DNA from: an uncultured Ruminococcus sp.
GTDB taxonomy: Bacteria > Bacillota > Clostridia > Oscillospirales > Ruminococcaceae
DNA: 64,000 nt
Direction: 5' to 3'
Assembly: GCA_934463425.1 (NCBI GenBank)
Contig: CAKSJP010000001.1
Location: 73,262-137,261 of the forward strand
How positions within the stretch are numbered: position 1 is the first letter of the stretch; the number at the start of each line of letters is the position of its first letter. Of the stretch, positions 35,448 to 44,635 are shown piece by piece. The notes beneath the pieces are model-generated. The model was not told the DNA's origin. It did not search any database and was given only the letters and a program-made list of their open reading frames with translations. Both the position numbers and the translations under genes were made by a program.

Positions 35448-36365
35448 ATGGGTTTTGACAGACTGATTCAAAAAATTGACGAACTGCACAATCCGTCCGT
35501 AGCCGGACTGGATCCGCGCCTGGAATATGTGCCGCAGTTCATTCAGGATGCCAGCTTTGTGAAGCTGGGACATACACTGGAGGCAGCGGCAGACGCCATT
35601 CTCCAGTTTAACAAGGCACTGATCGATGCGCTGTACGATGTCGTGCCGGCGATCAAGCCGCAGGCAGCTTATTATGAAATGTACGGTTGGCCGGGTGTCC
35701 GCACACTGGCAGAGACGATCCGTTATGCGCAGAGCAAAGGCATGTTTGTCATGACAGACGGCAAGCGCAATGATATCGGCGCAACCATGACCGCATATGC
35801 AACTGCACATCTGGGCAAGACAGAGGTAGGCGGTGTGGAACTGGAACCCTTTGGCGCGGACGCACTGACTGTCAACGGCTATCTGGGAACAGACGGTATT
35901 CAGCCGCTGCTGGATGTCTGCGAAAAGTATGACAAGGGCATTTTTGTTCTGGCAAAGACCTCGAATCCGTCCAGCGGTGAGCTTCAGGATCGAAAGATCG
36001 GGGAAAAGCCGGTTTATGAGATCATGGGTGAAATGTGCGAAAGCTGGGGCAGCAAACAGATCGGTGCATACGGTTATTCCGCAGTCGGCGCAGTTGTCGG
36101 TGCAACATACCCGGAACAGCTGACAGAACTGCGCAAGAAGATGCCTCACACCATGTTCCTGGTGCCGGGATACGGCGCACAGGGCGGCGGTGCACAGGGT
36201 GTTGCCGGCGCATTTGATGAAAACGGCAGAGGTGCGATCGTCAACTCTTCCCGCGCGATCATGTGCGCATGGAAGAAGCAGGACGGCTGCACAGAGGCTG
36301 ATTTTGCTGAAGCAGCAAGAAGAGAAGCAATCCGCATGCGTGATGATATCACTGCATATCTATAA
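35448..36365 (+). CDS. pyrF: Orotidine 5'-phosphate decarboxylase (type 2)
   Basis: Makes UMP from OMP. At 305 residues and with the active-site string DGKRNDIGATM near residue 105 this is the longer type 2 enzyme, common in Clostridia and Actinobacteria, not the 230-residue Bacillus type. Other visible parts are PSVAGLDPRLEYVP, AIKPQAAYYEMYGWPG, TVNGYLGTDGIQPLL and VPGYGAQGG, the phosphate-binding end. AAAGGAACC lies before the ATG. pyrE is not present nearby. Confidence 0.95.
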   Translation: MGFDRLIQKIDELHNPSVAGLDPRLEYVPQFIQDASFVKLGHTLEAAADAILQFNKALIDALYDVVPAIKPQAAYYEMYGWPGVRTLAETIRYAQSKGMFVMTDGKRNDIGATMTAYATAHLGKTEVGGVELEPFGADALTVNGYLGTDGIQPLLDVCEKYDKGIFVLAKTSNPSSGELQDRKIGEKPVYEIMGEMCESWGSKQIGAYGYSAVGAVVGATYPEQLTELRKKMPHTMFLVPGYGAQGGGAQGVAGAFDENGRGAIVNSSRAIMCAWKKQDGCTEADFAEAARREAIRMRDDITAYL

Positions 36366-36394
36366 AATTTTTCGGACTGGAAAGGACTGGTGTC

Positions 36395-37501
36395 ATGTCA
36401 TTATTGGAACGAGGCGATAACGCCTATCTGCTTCTGGCAGACGGAACAATTTTCGAGGGCTTGCATTTTGGTGTCAAGGGAACTGCAATCGGTGAGGTCG
36501 TATTTACTACGGGTATGACCGCATATCAGGAAACCTTGACCGACCCCAGCTATTATGGACAGCTGGTCACACAGACATTTCCGCTGATCGGTAACTATGG
36601 TGTGAATGCAGCAGACTGTGAATCGGCACAGTCCTATATTCATGGCTACATTGTTCGGGAATGGTGCAATACACCGTCAAACTTCCGCATGGAAGGCGAT
36701 ATCGACAGCTTCCTCAAGGAGCAGAATATCGTAGGAATCTATAACATTGATACGCGTAAGCTGACCCGCATTATCCGGGAAGTCGGCGTTATGAACGGCG
36801 TGATCACTACAGAAGATGTTTATGCCAAGAAAGAAGAACTGTTGGAACAGGTTCGCGAATATACCATCAAGGATGCTGTTGTTAGCGTAACCGGTACAGA
36901 ACCGCGCACCTACAGTGAGGGCACACCGAAGTATAAGGTGGCTCTGTATGACTTTGGCTATAAGCGTAACATCCGGAACGAACTGGTAAAGCGCGGCTGT
37001 GAAGTTGTTGTACTTCCGGCAACCACAAGTGCAGAAGAACTGAAAGCAATGCATGTGGACGGCATTATGCTCTCCAACGGCCCTGGAGATCCGTCGGAAA
37101 ATCAGGCGATCATCGACAACGTGGGCGAGATCGCAAAACTGGGTATCCCGATCTTCGGCATCTGTCTGGGACACCAGCTGTTGGCATTGTCTCAGGGATG
37201 TCATACAGAGAAACTCAAGTATGGTCACCGCGGTGCAAACCAGCCGGTAATCGACCTGAACAGCCACCGCACCTATGTTACCAGCCAGAACCATGGCTAT
37301 GCGGTTGTAGGAGAGAGCCTGGATCCGGCAGTGGGTACAGTGTCTCATATCAATGCCAATGATAAGACCTGTGAAGGTATTCGGTATCACAAGATCAACG
37401 CCTTTACAGTACAGTTCCACCCGGAAGCACACGGCGGTCCGCTGGATACGGCATATTTGTTTGACGAATTTGTTGCTGTGATGGAAAAGGAGAAGAAATA
37501 A
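36395..37501 (+). CDS. carA: Carbamoyl phosphate synthase small subunit
   Basis: Hydrolyses glutamine and channels ammonia to CarB. The 368 residues have the N-terminal CPSase_sm fold (LLLADGTIFEGLHFG, VFTTGMTAYQETLTDPSYYGQ) and a C-terminal class I glutaminase with nucleophile Cys in GICLGHQLLALSQG, then NHGYAV and FHPEAHGGPLDT with the catalytic His-Glu. GGAAAGGACTGG precedes the ATG. Three bases separate it from carB. Confidence 0.97.
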   Translation: MSLLERGDNAYLLLADGTIFEGLHFGVKGTAIGEVVFTTGMTAYQETLTDPSYYGQLVTQTFPLIGNYGVNAADCESAQSYIHGYIVREWCNTPSNFRMEGDIDSFLKEQNIVGIYNIDTRKLTRIIREVGVMNGVITTEDVYAKKEELLEQVREYTIKDAVVSVTGTEPRTYSEGTPKYKVALYDFGYKRNIRNELVKRGCEVVVLPATTSAEELKAMHVDGIMLSNGPGDPSENQAIIDNVGEIAKLGIPIFGICLGHQLLALSQGCHTEKLKYGHRGANQPVIDLNSHRTYVTSQNHGYAVVGESLDPAVGTVSHINANDKTCEGIRYHKINAFTVQFHPEAHGGPLDTAYLFDEFVAVMEKEKK

Positions 37502-37504
37502 GTT

Positions 37505-40500
37505 ATGCCATTGAGAAGTGATATTAAAAAAGTTCTCGTCATCGGCTCCGGCCCGATCATCATCGGACAGGCAGCTGAGTTTGACTACGCAGGAACACAG
37601 GCTTGCCGTGCGTTAAAGCAGGAAGGTCTGGAGGTTGTCCTCATCAACTCGAATCCGGCTACCATCATGACCGATAAGGCAATGGCAGACAAGGTTTATA
37701 TTGAACCGCTGACGCTGGATGTGGTAAAACGCATCATCCAGATCGAAAAGCCGGACAGCTTGCTGTCCACAATGGGCGGTCAGACTGGTCTGACTCTGTC
37801 TATGCAGTTGGCAGAAGAAGGCTTCCTGGAAGCCAACGGCGTGAAACTGCTGGGTGCAGATCCGCTGACCATTCATAAGGCAGAGGATCGTCAGGCGTTC
37901 AAGGATACGATGGAAAAGATCAACCAGCCGTGTATTCCGTCAAAGGTCGTAGAAACTATCGAAGATGCAGTGGATTTTGCCAAGACCATCGGCTATCCGG
38001 TAATCGTTCGTCCTGCATTTACTCTGGGCGGCACCGGCGGCGGTATTGCTGATAACGAAGAGATGCTCCGTGACATCACCAAGAACGGTCTGCGTCTGTC
38101 TCCGATCACGCAGGTTCTGATCGAAAAGTGTATCAGCGGCTGGAAGGAAATCGAGTTTGAGGTAATCCGTGACCGTAAAGGTAATGTTATCACCGTCTGC
38201 TCCATGGAAAACTTTGACCCGGTCGGCGTACACACCGGCGACAGTATCGTTATCGCTCCCACCGTCACGCTGACTGATCGGGAATATCAGATGCTGCGTA
38301 CTGCTGCGATCAACATTATTTCCGAACTGAAGGTAGAGGGCGGCTGTAACTGTCAGTTTGCCCTGCATCCTACCAGTATGGATTATGCAGTTATTGAGGT
38401 CAATCCGCGTGTGTCCCGTTCTTCTGCACTGGCATCCAAGGCGACTGGTTATCCGATCGCGAAGGTTGCTGCAAGAATTGCCATCGGTTATACCCTGGAC
38501 GAGATCGTAAACCAGGTTACCGGAAAGACCTATGCATGCTTTGAGCCGGCACTGGACTATGTGGTAGTCAAGTATCCGAAATGGGCATTTGATAAGTTTG
38601 TCTACGCAAAGCGTACACTGGGCACTCAGATGAAGGCTACCGGTGAAGTTATGGCGATCGGCACCAGCTTTGAAGAGGCGATCATGAAGGCAGTCCGTTC
38701 CACAGAATTGGGCGTAGACTCCATGAATATGAAAAAGTATGAGAAGATGTCTCTGGATGAGATCATGGAGCATCTCCAGGTTGTAGATGATGAACGTGCA
38801 TTCCAGCTGTATGAGGCAATGAAGCGCGGCAAGACCGTGGAAGAACTGCACGAGTTGACTATGGTAGACTGCTGGTTCCTGAACAAGCTGATGAATCTGA
38901 TCGAACTGGAACGGGAAATGGCAGCCAAGCCGCTGACTGAGGAACTGTATCTGCTGGCAAAGCAGTATGGCTATCTGGATGCGACCATCGAACGCATTTC
39001 CGGTCAGAAGTGCCCGACACACCGCCATGCTGTTTATAAGATGGTTGATACCTGTGCAGGCGAGTTCAAGGCAGAAACACCGTATTTCTACTCTACCTAT
39101 GACGATGAAAACGAAGCAGAAGAGTTCATCGAGCGTCAGCACAGCGATAAGAAAAAGATTATCGTATTCGGTTCCGGCCCGATCCGTATCGGTCAGGGTA
39201 TTGAGTTTGACTACTGCTCGGTACACTGCGTATGGACACTGAAAGAAATGGGCTGTGAGGCGATCATCTGTAACAACAACCCGGAGACTGTTTCTACAGA
39301 CTTCGATACCGGTGACCGTCTGTACTTTGATCCGCTGACCAAGGAAGACGTTGCCAATATCATCAACACCGAAAAGCCCTATGGCGTAGTTGTACAGTTC
39401 GGCGGTCAGACTGCCATTAAGCTGACACGCTATCTGGCAGATATGGGTGTCAACATTCTGGGTACTTCCGCAGACGACATTGATGCTGCGGAGGACAGAG
39501 AACGCTTTGATGAGCTGCTGGGCAGATGCGGCATTCCGCGCCCTGCCGGTGAGACTGTCATGACAACCGAAGAGGCACTCAAGGCTGCCAATGACCTGGG
39601 CTATCCGGTTCTGATGCGTCCGTCTTACGTTCTGGGCGGTCAGAATATGATCATTGCACATTCGGACAAGGATATTGAAGAATATATGGCGATCATCACC
39701 AGCCATATGATTGAAAATCCGGTGCTGATCGATAAGTATATGATGGGTACTGAAGTTGAAGTCGATGCCATCTGTGACGGCAAGGATTTCCTCATTCCTG
39801 GTATCATGGAGCATGTAGAACGTGCCGGTGTCCACTCCGGTGACTCCATCTCCATCTATCCTGCACAGAACCTCAGCGAGAAGATCACCGACACCATCGT
39901 TCGTTATACCGGTTTGCTGGCAAAGGAACTCCATGCTGTTGGTCTGATCAACATTCAATACGTTGTTTACAACAACGAGGTTTATGTCATCGAAGTAAAT
40001 CCGCGTTCTTCTCGTACAGTACCGTATATCAGTAAGGTTACCGGTATTCCGATGGTGGATATTGCCACAAAGATCATGCTGGGTGAAACACTCCAGAGTC
40101 TGGGCTACAAGTCCGGTCTGTATCCGAAGGGCAAATATGTTGCAGTAAAGGTCCCGGTATTTAGCTTTGAAAAGCTTCAGGATGTAGACACCATGCTTGG
40201 CCCGGAAATGAAGTCTACTGGTGAGTGCCTAGGTATTGCAACCAATCTGGAGGATGCATTGCTCAAGGGTCTGATCGCAGCCGGCTATGACCTGAAAAAG
40301 GAAGGCGGCGTGCTGATCTCTGTCCGTGACAGCGATAAGCAGGAGATCATTGAGATCGCAGACAAGCTGGCTCGTATGGGCTTTGAACTGTACGGCACGA
40401 GCGGTACGGCAGCTGTGCTGAATCACAATATGATCGCCACTAATCTGGTCAAGAAAATCTCTGACGGCGAGCCGAATACCATCACGCTGTTGGAAAGCGG

Positions 40501-40696
40501 TAAGATCCACTATATGATCTCTACTTCCGCAAAGGGTCGTCTCCCTGCAAGAGACAGCGTAAAGATGCGCCGTAAGTCGGTAGAGCGTTCGATCTGCTGT
40601 CTGACCGCCATTGATACTGCAAAGGCTCTGGCAAATGTACTGGAATCCGGCCGCAGCATTGATGATGTAGAAATGGTAGACATCACAAAAATCTGA
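37505..40696 (+). CDS. carB: Carbamoyl phosphate synthase large subunit
   Basis: Makes carbamoyl phosphate from bicarbonate, ammonia and two ATP. The 1063 residues show two repeated ATP-grasp halves, each starting with a KVLVIGSGPIIIGQAAEFDYAG or IIVFGSGPIRIGQGIEFDY strand, with EVNPRVSRSSALASKATGYP and EVNPRSSRTVPYISKVTGIP in matching positions. A C-terminal MGS-like allosteric domain (about 930-1063; SVRDSDKQEIIEIA) is the site where UMP acts in related enzymes. Length is standard. A strong hairpin with a T-tract follows the gene. Confidence 0.97.
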   Translation: MPLRSDIKKVLVIGSGPIIIGQAAEFDYAGTQACRALKQEGLEVVLINSNPATIMTDKAMADKVYIEPLTLDVVKRIIQIEKPDSLLSTMGGQTGLTLSMQLAEEGFLEANGVKLLGADPLTIHKAEDRQAFKDTMEKINQPCIPSKVVETIEDAVDFAKTIGYPVIVRPAFTLGGTGGGIADNEEMLRDITKNGLRLSPITQVLIEKCISGWKEIEFEVIRDRKGNVITVCSMENFDPVGVHTGDSIVIAPTVTLTDREYQMLRTAAINIISELKVEGGCNCQFALHPTSMDYAVIEVNPRVSRSSALASKATGYPIAKVAARIAIGYTLDEIVNQVTGKTYACFEPALDYVVVKYPKWAFDKFVYAKRTLGTQMKATGEVMAIGTSFEEAIMKAVRSTELGVDSMNMKKYEKMSLDEIMEHLQVVDDERAFQLYEAMKRGKTVEELHELTMVDCWFLNKLMNLIELEREMAAKPLTEELYLLAKQYGYLDATIERISGQKCPTHRHAVYKMVDTCAGEFKAETPYFYSTYDDENEAEEFIERQHSDKKKIIVFGSGPIRIGQGIEFDYCSVHCVWTLKEMGCEAIICNNNPETVSTDFDTGDRLYFDPLTKEDVANIINTEKPYGVVVQFGGQTAIKLTRYLADMGVNILGTSADDIDAAEDRERFDELLGRCGIPRPAGETVMTTEEALKAANDLGYPVLMRPSYVLGGQNMIIAHSDKDIEEYMAIITSHMIENPVLIDKYMMGTEVEVDAICDGKDFLIPGIMEHVERAGVHSGDSISIYPAQNLSEKITDTIVRYTGLLAKELHAVGLINIQYVVYNNEVYVIEVNPRSSRTVPYISKVTGIPMVDIATKIMLGETLQSLGYKSGLYPKGKYVAVKVPVFSFEKLQDVDTMLGPEMKSTGECLGIATNLEDALLKGLIAAGYDLKKEGGVLISVRDSDKQEIIEIADKLARMGFELYGTSGTAAVLNHNMIATNLVKKISDGEPNTITLLESGKIHYMISTSAKGRLPARDSVKMRRKSVERSICCLTAIDTAKALANVLESGRSIDDVEMVDITKI

Positions 40697-40730
40697 CGAT
40701 TGAAAACCATTTGAAATTCACGCAAACCGT

Positions 40731-40764
40731 GGCGGACGGGAGAGATTTCCCGCCCGCCATTTTT
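40731..40764 (+). terminator. Hairpin terminator between carB and pyrK
   Basis: GGCGGACGGG (40731-40740) pairs with CCCGCCCGCC (40749-40758) with one mismatch, followed by ATTTTT. It is internal to the operon and ends 20 bases before pyrK, so it may only attenuate. Confidence 0.75.
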
Positions 40765-40783
40765 GCACTGAAAGGAGAAACTC

Positions 40784-41554
40784 ATGGCATATGAACAGAT
40801 GCTTGCGCCGGTACTGGAAAAACAGGCGCTTGCAAAAAATATTTATCGCATGGTTCTGCAGTGTCGCACGATTGCGCAGCAGGCAGTGCCAGGACAGTTT
40901 GTGCACCTGCTTCCCACAGGCTGCACCCTGCGCCGTCCCATCTCCATTTGTGAGATCAACCAGACTGCTGGAACACTGACCATCGTGTTTGAAGTGAAAG
41001 GCAGCGGTACAGACACTCTCGCCAATGTGCGTGTTGGTGAGAACTTGGACATTCTCGGGCCGCTCGGTCGCGGTTTCACCATTTTACCGGACGCAAAGCA
41101 CATTGTTGCGGTTGGCGGCGGTATCGGCAATCCGCCCATGCTGTCTCTGGCACAGGTGTACGGAAATCGCGCCACAGCGATCTGTGGTTTTCGTTCCGCA
41201 GGCATCGTCACGCTTCAGAACGAATTTTATGCATCTGGTGCAGAGACCATTCTCTGTACAGATGACGGCACTGCAGGCAGACATGCCCTGGTCACAGAGC
41301 CGCTGAAAGAACAGCTGGCAAAGGGCGGCGTCGATATGGTCTATGCCTGCGGCCCGCGCCCCATGCTGAAATTTGTGGCAGCTGCTGCAAAGGAATACGG
41401 CGTTCGCTGTGAAGTGTCGATGGAAGAGCGGATGGGCTGCGGTATCGGCGCATGTCTGGTATGTGCCTGCCAGTTGGAAAAGGAAGGAAAGTCCGTTATG
41501 GGACACGTCTGCAAAGACGGCCCGGTATTCCCGGCAGAGGAGGTTGTTTGGTAA
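40784..41554 (+). CDS. pyrK: Dihydroorotate dehydrogenase B electron-transfer subunit
   Basis: PyrK passes electrons from PyrD to NAD+ through FAD and a 2Fe-2S cluster. The 256 residues contain the FAD-binding RRPISICEI, the nucleotide strand IVAVGGGIGNPPML, YACGPRPMLKFVA, and the C-terminal cluster ligands in EERMGCGIGACLVCAC and GHVCKDGPVF. The ATG follows AAAGGAG. Its stop shares one base with the pyrD ATG (TAATG). PyrK marks the dehydrogenase as type 1B. Confidence 0.95.
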   Translation: MAYEQMLAPVLEKQALAKNIYRMVLQCRTIAQQAVPGQFVHLLPTGCTLRRPISICEINQTAGTLTIVFEVKGSGTDTLANVRVGENLDILGPLGRGFTILPDAKHIVAVGGGIGNPPMLSLAQVYGNRATAICGFRSAGIVTLQNEFYASGAETILCTDDGTAGRHALVTEPLKEQLAKGGVDMVYACGPRPMLKFVAAAAKEYGVRCEVSMEERMGCGIGACLVCACQLEKEGKSVMGHVCKDGPVFPAEEVVW

Positions 41555-42465
41555 TGGCAAATTTAGCAGTTGAAGTGGCAGGCGTTTCTTTAAAAAACCC
41601 GATCATTCCGGCATCCGGCGTGTTCGGTTACGGCAGAGAATACGAAAAGCTTTTTCCGCTTTCCAAATTGGGCGGAATTGCCACGAAAGGCACTACCGGA
41701 CAGCCTCGTCCGGGAAATCCGGCACCGCGTATTGCTGAAACTCCCAGTGGTATGCTGAATTCGGTAGGTTTGCAAAATCCGGGCATCGATGCATTTCTGG
41801 AACGGGAACTGCCCAATCTGCTCACAAAGGATACCGTGATCCTGGCAAATATTGCAGGTTCAACCGTTGATGAGTGTGTCTCTATTGCTGAAAAGCTGGA
41901 TGAGACCGATGTGTATATGATTGAACTGAATATCTCCTGCCCGAATGTCAAAAAGGGCGGTGCAGCATTCGGCGTACACTGCGACAGCGCAGAAATGATT
42001 ACCGCAGCAGTACGAAAGGCAACCAAAAAACCGCTGATCGTCAAGCTGTCTCCCAATGTCACGAGCATCACAGATATTGCAAAAGCTGTGGAAGCTGCCG
42101 GGGCAGATGCCGTGTCACTCATTAACACCCTGTTGGGCATGCGTATCAACATTGAAAACCGCCGTCCGATCCTGCGCAATAACGTGGGTGGTATGTCCGG
42201 CCCGGCAGTTTTCCCCATTGCTGTGCGCATGGTATGGCAAACCGCCCAGGCAGTTTCCATTCCGGTAATTGGTATGGGCGGCGTATCCAGTGGTACAGAT
42301 GCTATTGAAATGATGATGGCAGGCGCGCGTGCTGTACAGGTAGGCGCAGCGATTTTCACAGACCCTTATGCGCCGGTACGCATTATTGATGAGATGAATG
42401 ACTGGCTGGATTCCCACAACATCGCATCTGTGCAGGAGATCATCGGCACAGTGCAGCCGTGGTAA
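41554..42465 (+). CDS. pyrD: Dihydroorotate dehydrogenase B catalytic subunit
   Basis: Oxidises dihydroorotate to orotate with FMN. The start at MANLAVEVAGVSLKNPIIPASGVFGYG is favoured by the one-base overlap with pyrK and by a GGAGG inside the end of that gene; the open frame continues 34 codons upstream in pyrK. The 303 residues show MLNSVGLQNPGID, IAGSTVDECV, NISCPNVKKGG with the type 1B catalytic Cys, VKLSPNVT, and GMGGVSSGTDAIEMMMAGA for phosphate binding. It is the last pyrimidine gene of the operon. Confidence 0.96.
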   Translation: MANLAVEVAGVSLKNPIIPASGVFGYGREYEKLFPLSKLGGIATKGTTGQPRPGNPAPRIAETPSGMLNSVGLQNPGIDAFLERELPNLLTKDTVILANIAGSTVDECVSIAEKLDETDVYMIELNISCPNVKKGGAAFGVHCDSAEMITAAVRKATKKPLIVKLSPNVTSITDIAKAVEAAGADAVSLINTLLGMRINIENRRPILRNNVGGMSGPAVFPIAVRMVWQTAQAVSIPVIGMGGVSSGTDAIEMMMAGARAVQVGAAIFTDPYAPVRIIDEMNDWLDSHNIASVQEIIGTVQPW

Positions 42466-42481
42466 GCGAGGGACTGCATAT

Positions 42482-42919
42482 ATGATTTTGATGGGTGTAG
42501 ATTTTGGCGATGCCCGAACCGGGCTTGCCGTCTGTGATAAAGGTGAAATGCTGGCTTCTCCGGCAGGAGTGATCTGGGAAAAAGATTTCATACAGTGTCA
42601 GGAAAAAGTGGCTGCTGCTGCAAAAGAGCACCGTGCAGAGCTTTTGGTAGTGGGATATCCCAAGAACATGAACGGTACTGTGGGAGAGCGTGCTGAATTG
42701 TGCCAGAAATTTGGAGATGGTCTGAAAGCACTGACCGGACTTCCGGTTGTAATGTGGGACGAACGCTGTACAACGGTTTCGGCACACTCTTATCTGAATG
42801 CTACGAATACCAGAGGAAAGAAGCGGAAAGCTGTGGTAGATGCGGTTGCAGCAACTATCATTCTGGAAAGCTATATGGCATATCGGAAAAACCAGGCGAA
42901 TTCGCAAATACAATACTAG
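42482..42919 (+). CDS. ruvX: Holliday junction resolvase-like RNase RuvX/YqgF
   Basis: A 145-residue RNase H-fold protein of the YqgF family, linked to pre-16S rRNA processing. The start MILMGVDFGDARTGLAVCD at 42482 follows GAGGGA; the longer frame begins inside pyrD. Visible parts are GVDFGDARTGLAV (first catalytic Asp), LVVGYPKNMNGTVGERAE, MWDERCTTVSAH and the late Asp in RKAVVDAVAATIILESYM. It is separated from pyrD by 16 bases, so it is probably the last gene of that transcript. Confidence 0.92.
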   Translation: MILMGVDFGDARTGLAVCDKGEMLASPAGVIWEKDFIQCQEKVAAAAKEHRAELLVVGYPKNMNGTVGERAELCQKFGDGLKALTGLPVVMWDERCTTVSAHSYLNATNTRGKKRKAVVDAVAATIILESYMAYRKNQANSQIQY

Positions 42920-42930
42920 GTCTAAAAAGT

Positions 42931-42979
42931 AAAACAGCTCCATGCGGTGATTTAATTCCACCAGACATGGAGCTGTTTT
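42931..42979. terminator. Bidirectional terminator between ruvX and the hydrogenase
   Basis: A perfect 14-bp stem AAAACAGCTCCATG/CATGGAGCTGTTTT with a 21-base loop and T-runs on both sides lies between the two convergent genes. Confidence 0.85.
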
Positions 42980-42997
42980 TCGTTATGGATATGTCAT

Positions 42998-44467
42998 TTA
43001 CTTTGCGTCTGTCCAATCAGTGCGATGCATAGGAATGTGCTCTGCACCGAGCTTTTCCAAATTCTCGTGAATGTTTCGCTTATCCGCTTTTTGGATCATA
43101 TTTTCTCTGGCGCGTTTAAACTTGTTTACCTCGCCATGACGACTCGGGCCGCCGACACATCCGCCGTCGCATGCCATGCCCTCAATGAAATCGCCAGAGA
43201 AGCGTCCCATTTTCATCATCAGCAGAGCCCGCTTGCAGGCATCTGTGCCGTTGCAGCGTTCCACATTGACTTCGTCAGTCACGCCTTGTTCTTTCATGCC
43301 TTCCAGAACTGCATCAGTTACACCGCCGCTGTTGCCGAACCACTTGCCAAATGTACTGGATTGCTGCGTTGTTTCTTCAGTTTCGCGGATGGTGATGGCT
43401 TTGGCGCGAATGATTGCACGAATTTCGCCGAATGTCATAGCATAATCAGCACTGCCGGGAATATTCTGATCGATGACTTCGCTTTTTTTAGCAATGCATG
43501 GTCCGACGAAAACGGTAATTGCTTCCGGATCTTTGGATTTGATCCAACGGGAGACTGCACACATGGGAGAAACCGTTGTGGAGATATTGTCGATCAGATC
43601 CGGATAATGCAGCCGAATCAAATTGACAAATCCAGGGCAGCAGGAGGTTGTCAGTTTTTTTCCTTCACGATATGCTTCTGCCCATTCTGCAGCTTCAGCA
43701 TAAGCAGTCATATCGCCGCCCAGACCGACTTCGATCAGATCTGTAAAACCAACTTCTTTTAATGCGTTGCGCCAGCTCTCAAATGTGATGCCCTCACCGA
43801 ATTGTCCCTCCGTGGAAGGCGCAAACATTGCATAAACATGCTTCTTGTCCATAATTGCCTGACAGACATCCACCATGCAGGACTTAGAACTGATCGCACC
43901 GAATGGGCAGCTGTGGATGCATCTGCCGCACTGGATGCATTTCTTTTCATCAATAATGCAGATACCGTTTTCGTCCATGGAGATTGCACCCACCGGACAG
44001 CTGCGGCGGCACGGACGGATCAGATCGGCAATTGCATTGTAAGGACAGGCCGCAGCACACTTTCCGCATTCCCGACATTTCTGCGGATCAATATGCGCGC
44101 GGGTTCTGCCGATGTCGATGGCGCCGAAATTGCAAGACTGCTGACATGCTTTTCCCATGCACTTCTGACAGTTGTCCGTAACGACATAACGTGAAATCGG
44201 GCAGTCCTCACAAGCGGCCTGTACCACCTGTACCACCAGGTCGTTGTGTGCCCCTTGGGGCGCTTTCCCTTCCGCCAGACGAATACGCTGCCGCACGATC
44301 TCGCGCTCTTTGTACACACAGCAGCGGTATTTTGCCTTAGGTCCAGGCATCATCCGATAAGGGAGTTCTTCTTTTTCTGCTTCAAATTTTCCGGCAAAAA
44401 CCAGTTTTGCCACTTCACATAAAATATCATGCTTGATCTGAATGATCGTACCGTCATTTGTTACCAT
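42998..44467 (-). CDS. [FeFe] hydrogenase, group B-like monomeric form
   Basis: The 489 residues have cysteine-rich N-terminal cluster domains (CEDCPISRYVVTDNCQKCMGKACQQSC near 87-115, then CRECGKCAAACPYNAI and CIQCGRCIHSCPFGAI, two classic 4Fe-4S ferredoxin units) and a C-terminal H-cluster domain. H-cluster signatures are variants: TSCCPGF near 273 (L1, usually TSCCPxW), GPCIAKK near 321 (L2, usually MPCxxK), and MACDGGCVGGP near 431 (L3). These variants fit group B hydrogenases as I remember them, whose role may be sensing or fermentative electron disposal. No maturation genes (hydE/F/G) or NADH subunits are nearby. GAGGG precedes the ATG. It is convergent with ruvX. Confidence 0.88.
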   Translation of the reverse strand: MVTNDGTIIQIKHDILCEVAKLVFAGKFEAEKEELPYRMMPGPKAKYRCCVYKEREIVRQRIRLAEGKAPQGAHNDLVVQVVQAACEDCPISRYVVTDNCQKCMGKACQQSCNFGAIDIGRTRAHIDPQKCRECGKCAAACPYNAIADLIRPCRRSCPVGAISMDENGICIIDEKKCIQCGRCIHSCPFGAISSKSCMVDVCQAIMDKKHVYAMFAPSTEGQFGEGITFESWRNALKEVGFTDLIEVGLGGDMTAYAEAAEWAEAYREGKKLTTSCCPGFVNLIRLHYPDLIDNISTTVSPMCAVSRWIKSKDPEAITVFVGPCIAKKSEVIDQNIPGSADYAMTFGEIRAIIRAKAITIRETEETTQQSSTFGKWFGNSGGVTDAVLEGMKEQGVTDEVNVERCNGTDACKRALLMMKMGRFSGDFIEGMACDGGCVGGPSRHGEVNKFKRARENMIQKADKRNIHENLEKLGAEHIPMHRTDWTDAK

Positions 44468-44505
44468 AAAAGCCCTCCATCATGTTCTCGAAGCTTACGA
44501 TTCTT

Positions 44506-44534
44506 ATTATACCATGAAAATTGCGGTTTGTAAA
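44506..44534 (-). promoter_or_regulatory. Promoter of the hydrogenase gene
   Basis: Minus-strand TTTACA (complement of 44529-44534), a 17-base spacer and an extended TGGTATAAT (complement of 44506-44511). Confidence 0.8.
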
Positions 44535-44554
44535 GGCAATATAAAAATTCGCAC

Positions 44555-44584
44555 AACAAAAAAGCCGCCTCTAGGAGACGGCTT
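44555..44584 (-). terminator. Terminator of the GH5 gene
   Basis: Minus-strand AAGCCGTCTC pairs with GAGGCGGCTT (one T-G wobble) around a 3-base loop, followed by TTTT. It lies 50 bases after the GH5 stop and only 21 bases from the hydrogenase -35. Confidence 0.8.
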
Positions 44585-44635
44585 CTGGAAGCGCTGTGCG
44601 GATTTTGTACAGTGCACCTCAGAAAAAATGGATTC

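Noticed and set aside
37940..39958. 672-codon open frame on the minus strand inside carB
   Set aside because: It lies wholly antisense to a full-length, well-conserved CarB, has Cys/His-rich composition without domain motifs, and no ribosome binding site; it mirrors the codon use of the real gene.
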